Shown one piece after another: positions 1 to 9,896 of a stretch of 64,000 nt of DNA; within the stretch, counting starts at the first letter, position 1; every line of letters begins with the position of its first letter. The position numbers were made by a program, and so were the translations under genes. Source of the stretch: Pseudomonas sp. B21-048 (lineage in GTDB: Bacteria > Pseudomonadota > Gammaproteobacteria > Pseudomonadales > Pseudomonadaceae); assembly GCF_024748615.1 (NCBI RefSeq), contig NZ_CP087168.1, positions 372,001 to 436,000 of the forward strand, written 5' to 3'. The notes beneath the pieces are model-generated. The model searched no databases, was not told where the DNA came from, and saw only the letters and a program-made list of their open reading frames with translations.

Positions 1-83
1 GATCTGACTGAACTCAGCTTTGTGTTCGGCGCGGATCCTGTGGGAGTGGGGTTTGCTCGCGATGGCCTGCCGATTTTAATGGT

Positions 84-532
84 GTACATATCCGTTTCTG
101 CGGTAACGGCCGCTGACGGTTTCGCTTTTACAGCGAGTCACTTGGAAAAGCCCCAAGTAACCAAAGGCTCGGCCTCTCGAGGGGACGGTGCATCAAGATC
201 AAGAGCTGCAGGCGAGCTAACGCTCGGCCTGTTGAGTGGTGAACAGCAAAGCGGATGGGCGCTGATTTTGGACGGGCGTCGATTTTTTGTGGAGCTGGCT
301 TGTCGGGTCGCCTCGTCGCTGCGATGGCGGCCTGTCAGCCGACCCATCTTCCCCGGATGTACCCAGTCCAACCTTGGGAGCGAGCCTGCTCGCGATGCTC
401 TCCCGGAGCAATGCCGGAGCGAGGCACCGAATGGAGGGGCAAAGCCTTTTGGTTCCTTTTCGGCGTTTGGAAAAGGGACTCGCTGTAAAAGCGAAACCGC
501 CAGCCGCCGCTACCGCAGAAATGGATATGTAC
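84..532. repeat. Large inverted-repeat element, arms about 85-89 nt
   Basis: No gene is supported in the first 562 bases. The stretch holds two long imperfect inverted arms at about 84-168 and 444-532. Each arm carries the core TTCGCTTTTACAGCGAGTC or its complement and a GTACATATCC end. Between them lies mixed sequence that includes a REP-like GCGAGC/GCTCGC palindrome near 378-397. Similar sequence is widely interspersed in P. fluorescens-group genomes (recalled, not searched). Open frames across it are broken up by the palindromes and show no family resemblance. Confidence 0.75.
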
Positions 533-562
533 TCGCTCCCTACGCCTAATCGCCGCATCACC

Positions 563-2479
563 TCAAACCTTGAACCGCCCCACCAACCTCTGTAAATGCG
601 CCCCCAACCGCGCCAGCTCAACGCTGGACGCCGCGGTCTCTTCACTGGCGGCCGAGGTCTGCTCGGACACATCACGCACGTTCAGCACGCTGCGATTGAT
701 CTCTTCGGCCACTGCACTCTGTTGCTCGGCAGCGGTAGCGATCTGCTGGTTCATCGACTGGATTGCCGACACCGTGCGGGTGATGCTTTCCAGCGAGCTG
801 CCGGCGCGCCGGGTCAGTTCGACGCTGCTGTCGGTCAGGCTGCGGCTGTTGTCCATGATGGTCGCGACTTGCTGAGTGCCGGTTTGCAGGCCGACGATCA
901 ACTCTTCGATTTCTTCGGTGGACTTCTGGGTGCGCTGGGCCAGGCTGCGGACTTCGTCGGCGACCACCGCAAAACCGCGCCCGGCTTCACCGGCGCGGGC
1001 GGCTTCGATGGCGGCGTTGAGCGCCAGCAGGTTGGTTTGCTGGGCCACGGACTTGATCACGTCGAGCACGCTGCCGATCTTGTCGCTTTCGCGCTTCAGA
1101 TGCCCCATGGCTTCGGTGGAGTTACCGACTTCGGTAGCCAGGCGCTCAATCTGGGCGATGGCTTCGCCGACCACCCGGTCACCCTCGCGAGCCTGCTGGT
1201 CGGCGGCGACGGCGGCTTCGGACGCTTCCTCGGCGTTGCGCGCGACTTCCTGCACAGTGGCGGTCATTTCGTGCATGGCGGTGGCCACCTGATCGGTCTC
1301 GACCTTCTGGCTGTTGACCCCGGCGCTGGTCTGCTCGGTGACGGCGGACAGTTCTTCAGCGGCGCTGGCGATCTGGGTCACGCCATCGCTGATGCCACCG
1401 ATCAGTTCCCGCAGGCCCAGGGTCATGCTCTGCATGGCGCGCTGTAGCTGACCCAGTTCGTCCTGACGTTCGGAGGTGAGGTTGTGAGTCAGGTCGCCCG
1501 CGGCGACACGCTCGGCCACTTTGAGGGTCTGGCTCAGAGGAATGACGATCTGGCGAGTGATGGCCCAGGCTGCGAACAAACCAAAGGCCAGCGCGAGGAC
1601 GGTGGCCATCAGGAGCATATTCTTGGCGTGCGCTGTGTCGGTGTCGCGCGCGACAGTTTGCGAAGCAGTGAGTTTTTTACTGACGTCGAGCAGCATGTCG
1701 CCTTGCGTGACCATGCGTTTGAGGGCGGCGGCGCTGGCGACTTGGGAGTCGCGGAACTGGCTGACGGCCGCGCGATAGGCTTTGAGTGAGTCGGTCGCCT
1801 GTTGCAGGTTGGCGATGTGTTGTTCCGGCAGCTGAGACGGCAAGCTCTCGAGGTTTTTCAGGGCGTTGTCGATGGCGCCCAACGCCGGCTGCTCGGCCTC
1901 GGGCTTGCCGCTGTAGGTATAGCCGCGCACCTGGAAGCGCGCTTGCTGGATCAGCTTGCTCAGGTCGATCACGCTGTTGAACTGAGCGACGCTGTCGCCT
2001 TGCAGCATGGATTTTTCGACTTCAGCGACCCGGGCCACGGCGTTATCGGCGGTGGCACCCAGTTTACTGCGAGCATCTTCGCGGGTGGCGGTGGCCTGAG
2101 TCATGTCAGCGAAGGCGCGTTTGTACTCGCTGACAGCGGCCAATTGTTGGTCGATCATTGCCACGTCGCCAGGCTGTTCGATCAGCGTGCGGGCGGTTTT
2201 CAGGCCGGTATCGAGTCGGCTGATCAGCTCGTTGACAGCGCCCGGACCTTGTTCGCCACGGCGCATGTCGTAATCCAGACGGGCGAGGCGCAGGTCTTTG
2301 GTCAGCTCATTGAGGCTGGAAATAAACCCAAGCGTATCGCCACGGCTGATCACACCGCTCAGACCGGTCCAGCCGGTAAAGGTGATCAACAAGGTCAGCA
2401 GCAGCACCAGACCGAAGCCGATACCCAGTTTGCGATTGACGCTTACGTTTCCCAGTTTCTCGGCCAGCCAACGGTACAT
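563..2479 (-). CDS. Methyl-accepting chemotaxis protein
   Basis: This is a transmembrane chemoreceptor that passes ligand binding to the CheA/CheW signalling complex. The 638-residue protein has TM1 at about 17-38 and a large, mainly helical periplasmic region at about 40-285. TM2 is at about 287-308, followed by HAMP at 309-361. The cytoplasmic coiled-coil signalling domain contains the conserved hairpin tip [16 protein letters not shown]. The length and all-helical sensor resemble HBM-type receptors such as McpS (638-639 aa), so an organic-acid ligand is possible but unproven. No CheR-tethering pentapeptide is visible at the C terminus, which ends GRFKV. The gene appears monocistronic; the ATG start is followed closely by TM1, as expected. 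Confidence 0.93.
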   Translation of the reverse strand: MYRWLAEKLGNVSVNRKLGIGFGLVLLLTLLITFTGWTGLSGVISRGDTLGFISSLNELTKDLRLARLDYDMRRGEQGPGAVNELISRLDTGLKTARTLIEQPGDVAMIDQQLAAVSEYKRAFADMTQATATREDARSKLGATADNAVARVAEVEKSMLQGDSVAQFNSVIDLSKLIQQARFQVRGYTYSGKPEAEQPALGAIDNALKNLESLPSQLPEQHIANLQQATDSLKAYRAAVSQFRDSQVASAAALKRMVTQGDMLLDVSKKLTASQTVARDTDTAHAKNMLLMATVLALAFGLFAAWAITRQIVIPLSQTLKVAERVAAGDLTHNLTSERQDELGQLQRAMQSMTLGLRELIGGISDGVTQIASAAEELSAVTEQTSAGVNSQKVETDQVATAMHEMTATVQEVARNAEEASEAAVAADQQAREGDRVVGEAIAQIERLATEVGNSTEAMGHLKRESDKIGSVLDVIKSVAQQTNLLALNAAIEAARAGEAGRGFAVVADEVRSLAQRTQKSTEEIEELIVGLQTGTQQVATIMDNSRSLTDSSVELTRRAGSSLESITRTVSAIQSMNQQIATAAEQQSAVAEEINRSVLNVRDVSEQTSAASEETAASSVELARLGAHLQRLVGRFKV

Positions 2480-2560
2480 GCTGCAACTCCCCTAGGACCT
2501 AATCGGTTTTATGGGAACTGTATCGGCCGGCTGGCAGGGATCTGTAGGGGAGTAAACACT

Positions 2561-2697
2561 TGTGGCGAGGGAGCTTGCTCCCGCTTGGGCGCGAAGCGGC
2601 CAGCGCTTTTTACCAGCAAGACCGCATTCACTGGTTTTACGACTGCTTCGCAGCCGAGCGGGACGGTGCGGCGATCCGACAAGCTCCCTCGCCACAG
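2561..2697. repeat. Interspersed repeat with TGTGGCGAGGGAGCTT terminal inverted arms
   Basis: Sixteen-base ends, TGTGGCGAGGGAGCTT and its exact complement, flank about 105 bases. The interior contains GGGCGCGAAGCGGCC and GACTGCTTCGCAG. A closely related copy lies at 21486-21633 and a shorter relative at 9253-9332. This copy sits directly 3' of rsmE. Confidence 0.8.
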
Positions 2698-2712
2698 GAT
2701 AAGTGTCTGGGG

Positions 2713-3420
2713 TTAGAAGAGGCGTGCCAGCAGCGCAGTGACGGCGGTTTCAACCCGCAGGATGCGCTCGCCGAGTTGCACCGGTTGCAGGCCGGCCTTG
2801 CCCAGCAAATCGATTTCGTAGGGAATCCAGCCGCCTTCGGGGCCGATGGCCAGGGTCACGGGTTCGTCCACGCCGCGAGGGCAGGGCGGGTAGTTACCGG
2901 GATGACCGACCAGGCCGAGGGTACCTTCGGTAATGGCCGGCAGACGATCTTCGACAAAGGGCTTGAAACGCTTCTCGATGACGACCTCCGGCAGCACGCT
3001 GTCCCGGGCTTGTTCAAGACCCAGGATCAACTGCTCGCGAATCGCCTCGGGTTCCAGGAACGGGGTTTGCCAGAAGCTCTTCTCGACGCGATAGCTGTTC
3101 ACCAGCACGATTCGCGGCACACCCATGGCGGCCACGGTCTGAAATACCCGGCGGAGCATTTTCGGTCGCGGCAGCGCCAACACCAAAGTCAGTGGCAGCT
3201 TGGTCGGTGGCGGCTGCTCGAGGGTGACACGCAACTCGGCTTCATCGGCGTCCAGGCGCAGCAATTCGGCTGAACCCATCAACCCGCCGATACGCCCGAC
3301 CCGCAGGCTGTCGCCAACCACCGAGCGGTGGACTTCCTGCATGTGAGTCAACCGGCGATCGCGCAGGATAGCCCGGTCGGCCGTAATAAAGTCGGCCTCT
3401 TCGAGGAGCAGCAGGTTCAC
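2713..3420 (-). CDS. rsmE: 16S rRNA (uracil1498-N3)-methyltransferase
   Basis: RsmE methylates N3 of U1498 in 16S rRNA using S-adenosylmethionine. It is a SPOUT-class enzyme. The 235-residue protein has an N-terminal PUA-like RNA-binding part and the C-terminal knot signature GPEGGW followed by [11 protein letters not shown]. The start codon is GTG and overlaps the tatC stop (GTGA), so rsmE is probably translationally coupled as the last gene of a hisI-hisE-tatABC-rsmE transcript. Length is normal for the family. Confidence 0.95.
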   Translation of the reverse strand: MNLLLLEEADFITADRAILRDRRLTHMQEVHRSVVGDSLRVGRIGGLMGSAELLRLDADEAELRVTLEQPPPTKLPLTLVLALPRPKMLRRVFQTVAAMGVPRIVLVNSYRVEKSFWQTPFLEPEAIREQLILGLEQARDSVLPEVVIEKRFKPFVEDRLPAITEGTLGLVGHPGNYPPCPRGVDEPVTLAIGPEGGWIPYEIDLLGKAGLQPVQLGERILRVETAVTALLARLF

Positions 3421-4211
3421 GCTTGAGTCGCTGGCGGCTGGTCGTTGTGATCGTCAGCCGGCTGATCGTCCGGGTGCTCGCCGCGCTTGCTGATCAGGCT
3501 GCCGAACAGGATGCCGATCTCGAACAGCAACCACATCGGAACGGCCAACAGCGTCTGCGAGAAGATGTCCGGCGGCGTCAGGATCATGCCGACCACGAAG
3601 CAGCCGATGACTACATACGGGCGGATTTTCTTCAGGTAGGCGACATTGACCACGCCGATCCACACCAGCAGCACCACGGCCACCGGAATCTCGAACGCCA
3701 CGCCGAAGGCGAAGAACAGCGTCATGACGAAATCGAGGTAGCTGGTGATGTCGGTCATCATTTCCACACCGGCCGGGGTGGCGGCGGCGAAGAACTTGAA
3801 GATCAGCGGGAACACCAGGAAATAGGCGAAGGCCATGCCGGTGTAGAACAGCAGAATGCTGGACACCAGCAACGGCACCGCGATGCGCTTTTCATGCTTG
3901 TACAGGCCCGGCGCGATGAAGCCCCAGATCTGATGCAGGATCACCGGGATTGCCAGGAACAGCGAAACCATCATGGTCAGCTTCAGCGGCGTCAGGAACG
4001 GCGACGACACGTCAGTGGCGATCATCGTCGCGCCGGCCGGCAGGTACTGGCGCAGCGGCGTGGAGACGAAGGTGTAGATTTGCTGGGTGAAGGCGAACAA
4101 CCCGGCAAAGATAATGAAAATCGCCGCTACACAGCGCAGCAGACGGGTGCGCAACTCGGTGAGGTGCGAAACCAGCGGCATGTGCTGGTCGTTTTCCGGA
4201 AGTTCGCTCAT
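3417..4211 (-). CDS. tatC: Sec-independent protein translocase TatC
   Basis: TatC is the six-helix membrane subunit that, with TatB, recognises twin-arginine signal peptides of folded exported proteins. The 264-residue protein begins with a short cytoplasmic tail and the conserved [12 protein letters not shown] segment. Six hydrophobic segments follow, with typical FxxF and PPD loop features ([10 protein letters not shown]). A charged His/Asp-rich tail closes the protein. The ATG overlaps the tatB stop by four bases, consistent with coupled translation. Confidence 0.97.
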   Translation of the reverse strand: MSELPENDQHMPLVSHLTELRTRLLRCVAAIFIIFAGLFAFTQQIYTFVSTPLRQYLPAGATMIATDVSSPFLTPLKLTMMVSLFLAIPVILHQIWGFIAPGLYKHEKRIAVPLLVSSILLFYTGMAFAYFLVFPLIFKFFAAATPAGVEMMTDITSYLDFVMTLFFAFGVAFEIPVAVVLLVWIGVVNVAYLKKIRPYVVIGCFVVGMILTPPDIFSQTLLAVPMWLLFEIGILFGSLISKRGEHPDDQPADDHNDQPPATQA

Positions 4212-4633
4212 GGGGCTCGCGGCGGCAAAGTGGTGTCGTGAGGGGCTGGCGCAACAGGCGTAGCCGCAGGAGGAGCAGGTTCTACCGGAGTAGCAGGTTC
4301 AGCCGTTGCAACCACCGGGATAGCTTCAGCCGCCGGCGCATGAATCGTCTGCGTCGCTACAGGTTCCACCGGCGTCGGCTCTTGCTGAGTCGGCGTGAAG
4401 ATCTTCCGCGCCTCCTGCTCCAGCGACAGAATGTGCTCGTTGTGCAGTTGCCGGCGAATCTCGTCGGCACCGATTTCACGTTCAACTTCCTGTTTGATCG
4501 CGTTGAAGCTGCGTTTCAGGCGCCCGACCCACAAGCCGGCGGTGCGCGCAGCGCCCGGCAGACGCTCGGGCCCCAGCACCAGCAGGGCGACGAGGCCGAC
4601 GAGCAGCAGTTCAGAGAAGCTGATACCAAACAT
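4208..4633 (-). CDS. tatB: Sec-independent protein translocase TatB
   Basis: TatB partners TatC in the twin-arginine receptor complex. The 141-residue protein has an N-terminal membrane helix (about 5-20) ending in the hinge GPERLP. An amphipathic helix ([20 protein letters not shown]) and a charged helical region follow. The last 55 residues are a low-complexity Pro/Ala/Val/Thr tail. The gene lies 10 bases after tatA and overlaps tatC. Confidence 0.96.
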   Translation of the reverse strand: MFGISFSELLLVGLVALLVLGPERLPGAARTAGLWVGRLKRSFNAIKQEVEREIGADEIRRQLHNEHILSLEQEARKIFTPTQQEPTPVEPVATQTIHAPAAEAIPVVATAEPATPVEPAPPAATPVAPAPHDTTLPPRAP

Positions 4634-4643
4634 TAGTCAGTGC

Positions 4644-4922
4644 TCACGAGTCTTTACGGGTCGGCTCTTCGACTTTTTGCGCCTGCACATCGATGGTGTG
4701 CGGCGGGTTCACAGACTGTGTGGTCTGTGGCTGAACAGGTGGAACCGGTTGGGCCGGGGTTGCTGTCGGGTCAGCCGGTTTCTCGTCGTCGTTCATGGCT
4801 TTACGAAAGCCCTTGATCGACTCGCCGACATCAGTACCGAGGTTTTTCAGTTTCTTGGTGCCGAACACCAGCACGACGACAACCAGGATGACGATCCAGT
4901 GTTTCCAGTCAAAAATGCCCAT
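4644..4922 (-). CDS. tatA: Sec-independent protein translocase TatA
   Basis: TatA forms the oligomeric pore-like element of the twin-arginine pathway. The 92-residue protein has one N-terminal helix (about 8-20), the hinge motif FGTKKL, and an amphipathic helix rich in Lys, Gly and Phe. A disordered Pro/Thr/Gln tail follows. The start lies just 3' of hisE, matching the hisI-hisE-tatABC order known in Pseudomonas. Confidence 0.97.
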   Translation of the reverse strand: MGIFDWKHWIVILVVVVLVFGTKKLKNLGTDVGESIKGFRKAMNDDEKPADPTATPAQPVPPVQPQTTQSVNPPHTIDVQAQKVEEPTRKDS

Positions 4923-4946
4923 GTTGCGTTCCTCTGTAATAGATGT

Positions 4947-5279
4947 TCAGGCGGACGGGCGAGAGGCTTTCTCGGTATGTCCAGACAGACCGAAGCGGCG
5001 GTCCAGTTCATCGAGCACAGCCTGTGGATGCTGCCCCAGCTGGGCGAGCATGACCATGCTGTGGAACCACAAATCGGCGGTCTCATAGATCACATCGCTG
5101 CAGTCACCGCTGATGGCGGCATCCTTGGCGGCAATGATGGTTTCGACCGACTCTTCGCCGACTTTTTCCAGAATCTTGTTCAAGCCCTTGTGGTACAGGC
5201 TGGCGACATACGAGCTGTCGGCAGCGGCGCCTTTGCGCTCTTCCAGCACCTGGGCCAGACGGGTCAGGGTGTCACTCAT
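4947..5279 (-). CDS. hisE: Phosphoribosyl-ATP pyrophosphatase
   Basis: HisE catalyses the second step of histidine biosynthesis, hydrolysing phosphoribosyl-ATP to phosphoribosyl-AMP. The 110-residue protein is an all-helical MazG-like fold. It carries the signature [16 protein letters not shown] and a second acidic helix, [18 protein letters not shown], that bind Mg-nucleotide. In Pseudomonas HisE is separate from HisI rather than fused as in E. coli. Here the two genes overlap by eight bases. Confidence 0.97.
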   Translation of the reverse strand: MSDTLTRLAQVLEERKGAAADSSYVASLYHKGLNKILEKVGEESVETIIAAKDAAISGDCSDVIYETADLWFHSMVMLAQLGQHPQAVLDELDRRFGLSGHTEKASRPSA

Positions 5280-5673
5280 GGGTATGTCCTGCGGAGTAGA
5301 TAGCGTGCGGGTCTTTCAGTACCGGGTCGACGGTTTTCCAGTCGCCGTTCTCGAAGACGCGGTAGAAGCAGCTCTGACGGCCGGTATGGCAGGCGATGTC
5401 ACCGATCTGCTCGACCATCAGGATGATCACGTCGGCGTCACAGTCCAGGCGCATCTCAAGCAGGGTTTGCACATGACCGGACTCTTCACCCTTGCGCCAC
5501 AGCTTGCCACGGGAACGTGACCAGTAAATGGCACGGTTCTCGGCAGCGGTCAATTCCAGCGCTTCGCGGTTCATCCAGGCCATCATCAGGACGCGTCCGG
5601 TCTTGTGGTCCTGGGCAATCGCCGGCACCAGACCATCGGCGTCCCACTTGATCTCGTCCAGCCAGTTTTTCAT
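5272..5673 (-). CDS. hisI: Phosphoribosyl-AMP cyclohydrolase
   Basis: HisI opens the adenine ring of phosphoribosyl-AMP in the third step of histidine biosynthesis. It is a zinc and magnesium enzyme. The start is placed at the ATG beginning [10 protein letters not shown], giving 133 residues; an upstream in-frame ATG at 5763 would add a repeat-derived, non-conserved leader. An AGGA ribosome-binding site precedes the chosen start. Conserved motifs seen are [17 protein letters not shown], the metal-binding LDCDAD and [10 protein letters not shown]. Confidence 0.96.
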   Translation of the reverse strand: MKNWLDEIKWDADGLVPAIAQDHKTGRVLMMAWMNREALELTAAENRAIYWSRSRGKLWRKGEESGHVQTLLEMRLDCDADVIILMVEQIGDIACHTGRQSCFYRVFENGDWKTVDPVLKDPHAIYSAGHTHE

Positions 5674-5692
5674 CTTCGATTCCTGAAAAAAG

Positions 5693-5809
5693 CAGCTGTA
5701 AGCTTCGAGCTTCAAGCTACAAGTAAAAGCAGGTTTGCGTTGTGCCTGTGTTGATGAGTTCAAGTCTTGAACCCGGTGCTTGAAGCTTGAAGCTTATCGC
5801 TTGCAGCTC
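5693..5809. repeat. AGCTTCAAGC-type inverted repeat between ubiB and hisI
   Basis: Arms at about 5693-5722 and 5779-5809 are built from overlapping AGCTT, CAAGC and GCTTGAAGC words. They can fold into an imperfect stem. The same family occurs at 42490-42586. It occupies nearly the whole gap between the 3' end of ubiB and the 5' end of hisI. It also explains the spurious N-terminal extension of hisI. Confidence 0.7.
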
Positions 5810-5816
5810 AATCCGG

Positions 5817-7421
5817 CTATCGGCGAACGACCAGATACAAACCGACCGCTACCATGATTCCTGCGGGCCAATGCCCCAAATCGTTCAACGGACCACCGGC
5901 GGCGAGTATCGTGCCACCCGCCAAGTGAGCGGTGCCGAGCAGGCGCAGGAACCAGTCGTCCTTGCGCTTGTGCCAAGGGGGCGGCGGGTCGTTGGCGTGG
6001 GGCTGGGACATGCGCTCGAGCAGGTCGCGGGCCATGTTGGCCAGGTGCGGGATCTGTTCGAACTGGCTCTGCACGTTGCCCAGCAAGGCTTTGGGGCTGA
6101 CGCGTTCGCGCATCCAGCGCTCGAGGAACGGCTGGGCGGTGTTCCACAGGTCAAGGTCCGGGTACAGCTGACGGCCCAGGCCTTCGATGTTCAACAGGGT
6201 TTTTTGCAGCAAGACCAACTGTGGCTGCACTTCCATGTTGAAGCGGCGAGCGGTCTGGAACAGGCGCATCAGCACCTGACCGAAGGAAATATCTTTTAAC
6301 GGCTTTTCGAAGATCGGCTCGCACACGGTACGGATCGCTGCTTCGAATTCGTTGAGTTTGGTTTCCGCCGGCACCCAGCCCGAATCGATGTGCAACTGCG
6401 CAACACGACGGTAATCACGCTTGAAGAACGCGAACAGGTTGCGCGCCAGATAGTCCTGATCTTCCGGGGTCAGGCTGCCGACGATGCCGCAGTCGATCGC
6501 AATGTACTGCGGGCTCCACGGTTGCACGGTGCTGACAAAGATGTTGCCGGGGTGCATGTCGGCGTGGAAGAAGCTGTCGCGGAACACCTGGGTGAAGAAG
6601 ATCTCGACGCCACGTTCGGCGAGCATTTTCATGTCGGTACGCTGGTCGGCCAGGGTCGCGAGGTCGGTGACCTGAATCCCGTAGATGCGCTCCATCACCA
6701 GCACTTTCGGCCGGCACCAGTCCCAATAGACTTGCGGCACATAGAGCAGCGGCGAACCGTCGAAGTTGCGCTTCAATTGGCTGGCATTGGCTGCCTCGCG
6801 CAGCAGGTCAAGTTCGTCGTAGATGGTTTTTTCGTAGTCGCTGACCACGTCCACCGGGTGCAGCAGGCGCGCGTCGGCCGAGAGTTTCTCCGCGGCGCGA
6901 GCGAGGATGAACAGCCACGCCAAGTCTTGGGCAATGATCGGTTTCAGGCCCGGGCGGATCACTTTGACGACGACTTCTTCACCGGTTTTCAGCTGCGCGG
7001 CATGTACTTGCGCCACCGAGGCTGAGGCCAGCGGTTCGACGTCGAAACGGCTGAAGACTTCACTGATTTTTTTGCCGAGCTGCTCTTCGATCAACCGGAT
7101 CGACACTTGCGAGTCGAACGGCGGCACGCGGTCCTGCAGCTTCATCAGTTCATCGGCGATGTCTTCGGGCAGCAGGTCGCGGCGTGTCGAAAGGATCTGG
7201 CCGAACTTGATGAAAATCGGCCCCAGGTCTTGCAATGCCAGGCGTAGTCGCGCGCCACGGCTCAGGTCCAGCGTCTTGCGCGGAAACCAGCGCCACGGCA
7301 GGGCGTAGCGCAGCGCCAGCAGAAACCAGGGCAGCGGCAGGGCGAACAGCAAGTCATCGAGGCGGTAGCGAATCACAACGCGCTGGATGCGCAACAAACG
7401 GCGGACGGCAAGCAGCTTCAT
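5817..7421 (-). CDS. ubiB: Ubiquinone biosynthesis accessory kinase-like protein UbiB
   Basis: UbiB is an atypical ABC1/ADCK-family kinase-like ATPase needed for coenzyme Q biosynthesis. It is thought to help extract or present membrane-bound intermediates. The 534-residue protein has the family's KxGQ motif ([16 protein letters not shown], about 90-105). It also has the nucleotide-binding Lys region (VVVKVIRP), a catalytic-loop-like HADMHPGN, and a C-terminal hydrophobic pair anchoring it to the inner membrane. The ATG overlaps the ubiJ stop by four bases. Confidence 0.97.
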   Translation of the reverse strand: MKLLAVRRLLRIQRVVIRYRLDDLLFALPLPWFLLALRYALPWRWFPRKTLDLSRGARLRLALQDLGPIFIKFGQILSTRRDLLPEDIADELMKLQDRVPPFDSQVSIRLIEEQLGKKISEVFSRFDVEPLASASVAQVHAAQLKTGEEVVVKVIRPGLKPIIAQDLAWLFILARAAEKLSADARLLHPVDVVSDYEKTIYDELDLLREAANASQLKRNFDGSPLLYVPQVYWDWCRPKVLVMERIYGIQVTDLATLADQRTDMKMLAERGVEIFFTQVFRDSFFHADMHPGNIFVSTVQPWSPQYIAIDCGIVGSLTPEDQDYLARNLFAFFKRDYRRVAQLHIDSGWVPAETKLNEFEAAIRTVCEPIFEKPLKDISFGQVLMRLFQTARRFNMEVQPQLVLLQKTLLNIEGLGRQLYPDLDLWNTAQPFLERWMRERVSPKALLGNVQSQFEQIPHLANMARDLLERMSQPHANDPPPPWHKRKDDWFLRLLGTAHLAGGTILAAGGPLNDLGHWPAGIMVAVGLYLVVRR

Positions 7422-8041
7422 GCGTTATCGCTTGGGTCGAGGGATCGGGAAAGGCGCTCAAAACGCGCCTCGAGACGTTCCAGATCGAGCTTGATCTGGT
7501 CCAGTTCATTGAAGCGGGCTTCGGCTTCGCGCTGACCAACGAGGGCGCGCGATTCTTCGGCCAGGTACTCGCCCAGGTTCTGGTTCAGGCTGGTGAACCC
7601 TTGCTGATACCAGCGTGCGCGACTGCGCAGATGACCGCCGACCAGTTGCGTAGCGACAGGTCCCAGCCAGCGCGAGAGTTCGTACTCCCAGTCCAGTTCG
7701 AGGTCCTGAAGGATCGCCGCCAGTTCCAGCAGCACGCCGCTGTCGCCGTCGAGTTCGACTTCAGGGTCATGCAGGACCGAGCTCTTGTCCTTGTTCATCG
7801 CCAGCTTCAGCAGGCTTGAGGCCGGTGCGCGCAAGGTGCAGTCGGCACCGGTTTCCCATTGGGATGCGAGCATCAGGCCTTCATCGCTGGGCAGGATGAA
7901 CACTTGCAGCGCGGGGCTGCGGCAATCAACGGCGATCACTCTGCCGCTCAAATGCGCCAGCCGCGGCAGCGCCGTGCTGTCGAGACGCAGCACCCGGTTC
8001 AGGCCGAGTTCAACGCTGGCGAACAGGCCGGCCAGCAGCAT
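7418..8041 (-). CDS. ubiJ: Ubiquinone biosynthesis accessory factor UbiJ (SCP2 domain)
   Basis: UbiJ binds lipid intermediates and scaffolds the soluble Ubi complex. The 207-residue protein has an N-terminal SCP2-like sterol-carrier domain (about 10-110) and a C-terminal charged helical region likely to form a coiled coil ([18 protein letters not shown]). The gene sits between ubiE and ubiB, overlapping both by one to four bases, which is the conserved proteobacterial order. Primary-sequence conservation in this family is low, so the call leans on context as well. Confidence 0.93.
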   Translation of the reverse strand: MLLAGLFASVELGLNRVLRLDSTALPRLAHLSGRVIAVDCRSPALQVFILPSDEGLMLASQWETGADCTLRAPASSLLKLAMNKDKSSVLHDPEVELDGDSGVLLELAAILQDLELDWEYELSRWLGPVATQLVGGHLRSRARWYQQGFTSLNQNLGEYLAEESRALVGQREAEARFNELDQIKLDLERLEARFERLSRSLDPSDNA

Positions 8042-8811
8042 CAGGGCTTGATGCCGCGGTGCAGGGCGACGATGCCTGCGGTCATGTTGTGGTAGGTCAC
8101 GTGGTCGAAACCGGCCTCGACCATCATCGACTTCAGGGTTTCCTGATTCGGGTGCATGCGGATCGATTCGGCCAGGTAGCGATAGCTTTCCGAATCATTG
8201 GTGATCAGCTTGCCCATCAACGGCATGAAGGCGAACGAGTAGGCGTCGTAGGCTTTGGACATCAGCGCGTTGGTCGGTTTGGAGAACTCCAGCACCAGCA
8301 AACGGCCGCCCGGTTTCAGCACGCGCAGCATCGAGCGCAGGGCGTCTTCTTTATGCGTTACGTTGCGCAGGCCGAAAGCGATGGTCACGCAGTCGAAATG
8401 GTTGTCCGGAAACGGCAGCTTTTCAGCATCGGCCTGAACGAATTCGACGTTGCCGGACACACCCAGATCCAGCAGGCGGTCACGCCCGACCTTGAGCATG
8501 GATTCGTTGATGTCGGCCAACACTACCTGACCAGTCGGTCCCACAAGATGCGAGAACTTGCGGGTCAGGTCGCCAGTGCCGCCGGCGATGTCCAGCACGC
8601 GGTTACCGGTACGCACGCCCGACAGCTCGATCGCGAAACGCTTCCACAGACGGTGCATGCCGCCCGACAGGAGGTCGTTCATCAGGTCGTACTTGGCGGC
8701 TACCGAGTGGAAAACCTCAGCGACTTTTTCCGCTTTCTGGCTTTCCGGTACGTTTTTGAAGCCGAAGTGAGTGGTGGGTTCGGCATCGCTGCCTTTGCGC
8801 TGATCAGTCAT
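8041..8811 (-). CDS. ubiE: Ubiquinone/menaquinone C-methyltransferase UbiE
   Basis: UbiE is the SAM-dependent C-methyltransferase of ubiquinone (and demethylmenaquinone) synthesis. The start is placed at [10 protein letters not shown], giving 256 residues; the longer frame to 8919 adds 36 residues not expected in the family. Motifs include [14 protein letters not shown] (SAM site I), [18 protein letters not shown] and the family signature [23 protein letters not shown]. It heads a ubiE-ubiJ-ubiB operon and diverges from the PHA-associated gene at 8964. Confidence 0.97.
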   Translation of the reverse strand: MTDQRKGSDAEPTTHFGFKNVPESQKAEKVAEVFHSVAAKYDLMNDLLSGGMHRLWKRFAIELSGVRTGNRVLDIAGGTGDLTRKFSHLVGPTGQVVLADINESMLKVGRDRLLDLGVSGNVEFVQADAEKLPFPDNHFDCVTIAFGLRNVTHKEDALRSMLRVLKPGGRLLVLEFSKPTNALMSKAYDAYSFAFMPLMGKLITNDSESYRYLAESIRMHPNQETLKSMMVEAGFDHVTYHNMTAGIVALHRGIKP

Positions 8812-8963
8812 ATCGCTGTCACCAAAAGAGAATGCGGGCATTCTAATCCCGGTGGCCTGCTTTGTCTTGGCAAGGCTGAAGGTAAGATAGGCAATCACCG
8901 GGACGTTTTGACGCAGCAACGGTCAAGATTTTCAGGAAGTATCCATAAAGCAGGAGTCATTCG

Positions 8964-9239
8964 ATGGCCCATATTAGTGTTGAACGTGCCCACGGCCTGG
9001 GTAAGGAAGCGGCCCGCGAGAAGGCCGACAAGTTGGCGCAGAAGCTGTCCGAACAATTTGGCCTGGAGCCGCAGTGGTCCGGGGATACCCTGAACCTCAA
9101 ACGTTCCGGTGTGAAAGGTGCGGTATACATAGGCGAGGACTCGATCAAGGTTGATGTCGAACTGGGCCTGTTGATGTCCGCCATGAGTAGCACCATCAAA
9201 TCGGAAATCGAAAGGGCCCTCGATAAAGCATTGGCATAA
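8964..9239 (+). CDS. Polyhydroxyalkanoic acid system family protein
   Basis: This 91-residue protein matches the small family annotated as polyhydroxyalkanoate granule or system protein (PHA_gran_rgn type). Its biochemical role is not established. It begins MAHISVERAHGLG and is rich in charged helix-forming residues (KEAAREKADKLAQKLSEQ). A beta-rich middle (LKRSGVKGAVYIG) and a terminal helix follow. It lies upstream of phaI on the same strand, separated by 224 bases that contain a repeat, so co-transcription with phaI is uncertain. Confidence 0.85.
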   Translation: MAHISVERAHGLGKEAAREKADKLAQKLSEQFGLEPQWSGDTLNLKRSGVKGAVYIGEDSIKVDVELGLLMSAMSSTIKSEIERALDKALA

Positions 9240-9252
9240 GGTCGCGCGCAAC

Positions 9253-9332
9253 TGTGGCGAGGGAGCTTGCTCCCGCTGCGACTGCTGCGCCCGGGCGCGG
9301 ATCGGTCGGCAGGAGCAGGCTCCCTCGCCACA
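9253..9332. repeat. Short relative of the TGTGGCGAGGGAGC repeat
   Basis: The ends TGTGGCGAGGGAGCTTGCTC and GAGCAGGCTCCCTCGCCACA are inverted complements around a short GC-rich centre. It is a compact member of the family at 2561 and 21486. Located 14 bases after the preceding gene, it could act as a 3' hairpin. Confidence 0.75.
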
Positions 9333-9463
9333 ATTGATGTCAGGCAAGTCCCATTTGTTTATGTCACTTGTTAGGGTGCCGTTTCTAATTATTCTCACTA
9401 CTTTGTGCCTGAGCCCGACTCTCTGCGGGCAGTTCCTCGACCCTTCTGCGCGTGAGGTGAACC

Positions 9464-9886
9464 ATGGCCAAAGTTATTTTGAAGAAAAAAGTCGACGTTG
9501 AGACTAATACGCTGAGCGACGTCAAATCGTATGCCCGCAAGATCTGGCTGGCAGGCTTGGGTGCTTACACCAAGGTCGGTCAAGAGGGTAGCGAATACGT
9601 TCAAGAGTTGATCAAGGCTGGTCAAACTGTTGAAAAGAAAGGTAAAAAAGTCGTCACTGAAAAACTTGAAGCGGCCAATGCCGAGATCGATGAAGCCAAG
9701 AGTGAAGTAAGCACTTTCAAAGGCAAAGTCGAACTTCAACTCGATAAGGTCGAGCGGGCTTTCGATACGCGTATCGCAAGTGCCTTGAATCGTATCGGCA
9801 TTCCGTCTAAACATGACGTTGAGACACTCTCTGCTAAGCTCGATGAGCTGACGGCATTGCTCGAACGTGTCGCGCGTAAATCTTAA
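9464..9886 (+). CDS. phaI: Phasin PhaI
   Basis: PhaI is a minor phasin coating medium-chain-length PHA granules. The 140-residue protein has the phasin segment SYARKIWLAGLGAYTKVG, shared with PhaF next door. A long amphipathic helix follows (EKKGKKVVTEKLEAANAEID). A C-terminal leucine-rich coiled coil (VETLSAKLDELTALLERVAR) could mediate oligomerisation. A GAGGTGAACC ribosome site precedes the ATG. phaF follows after 10 bases, so the two are an operon. Confidence 0.93.
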   Translation: MAKVILKKKVDVETNTLSDVKSYARKIWLAGLGAYTKVGQEGSEYVQELIKAGQTVEKKGKKVVTEKLEAANAEIDEAKSEVSTFKGKVELQLDKVERAFDTRIASALNRIGIPSKHDVETLSAKLDELTALLERVARKS

Positions 9887-9896
9887 GGAGAACGGG

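Noticed and set aside
22..549. Open frame of 175 codons across the first 550 bases
   Set aside because: It runs through the inverted-repeat element and translates palindromic sequence; no motif or signal is seen.
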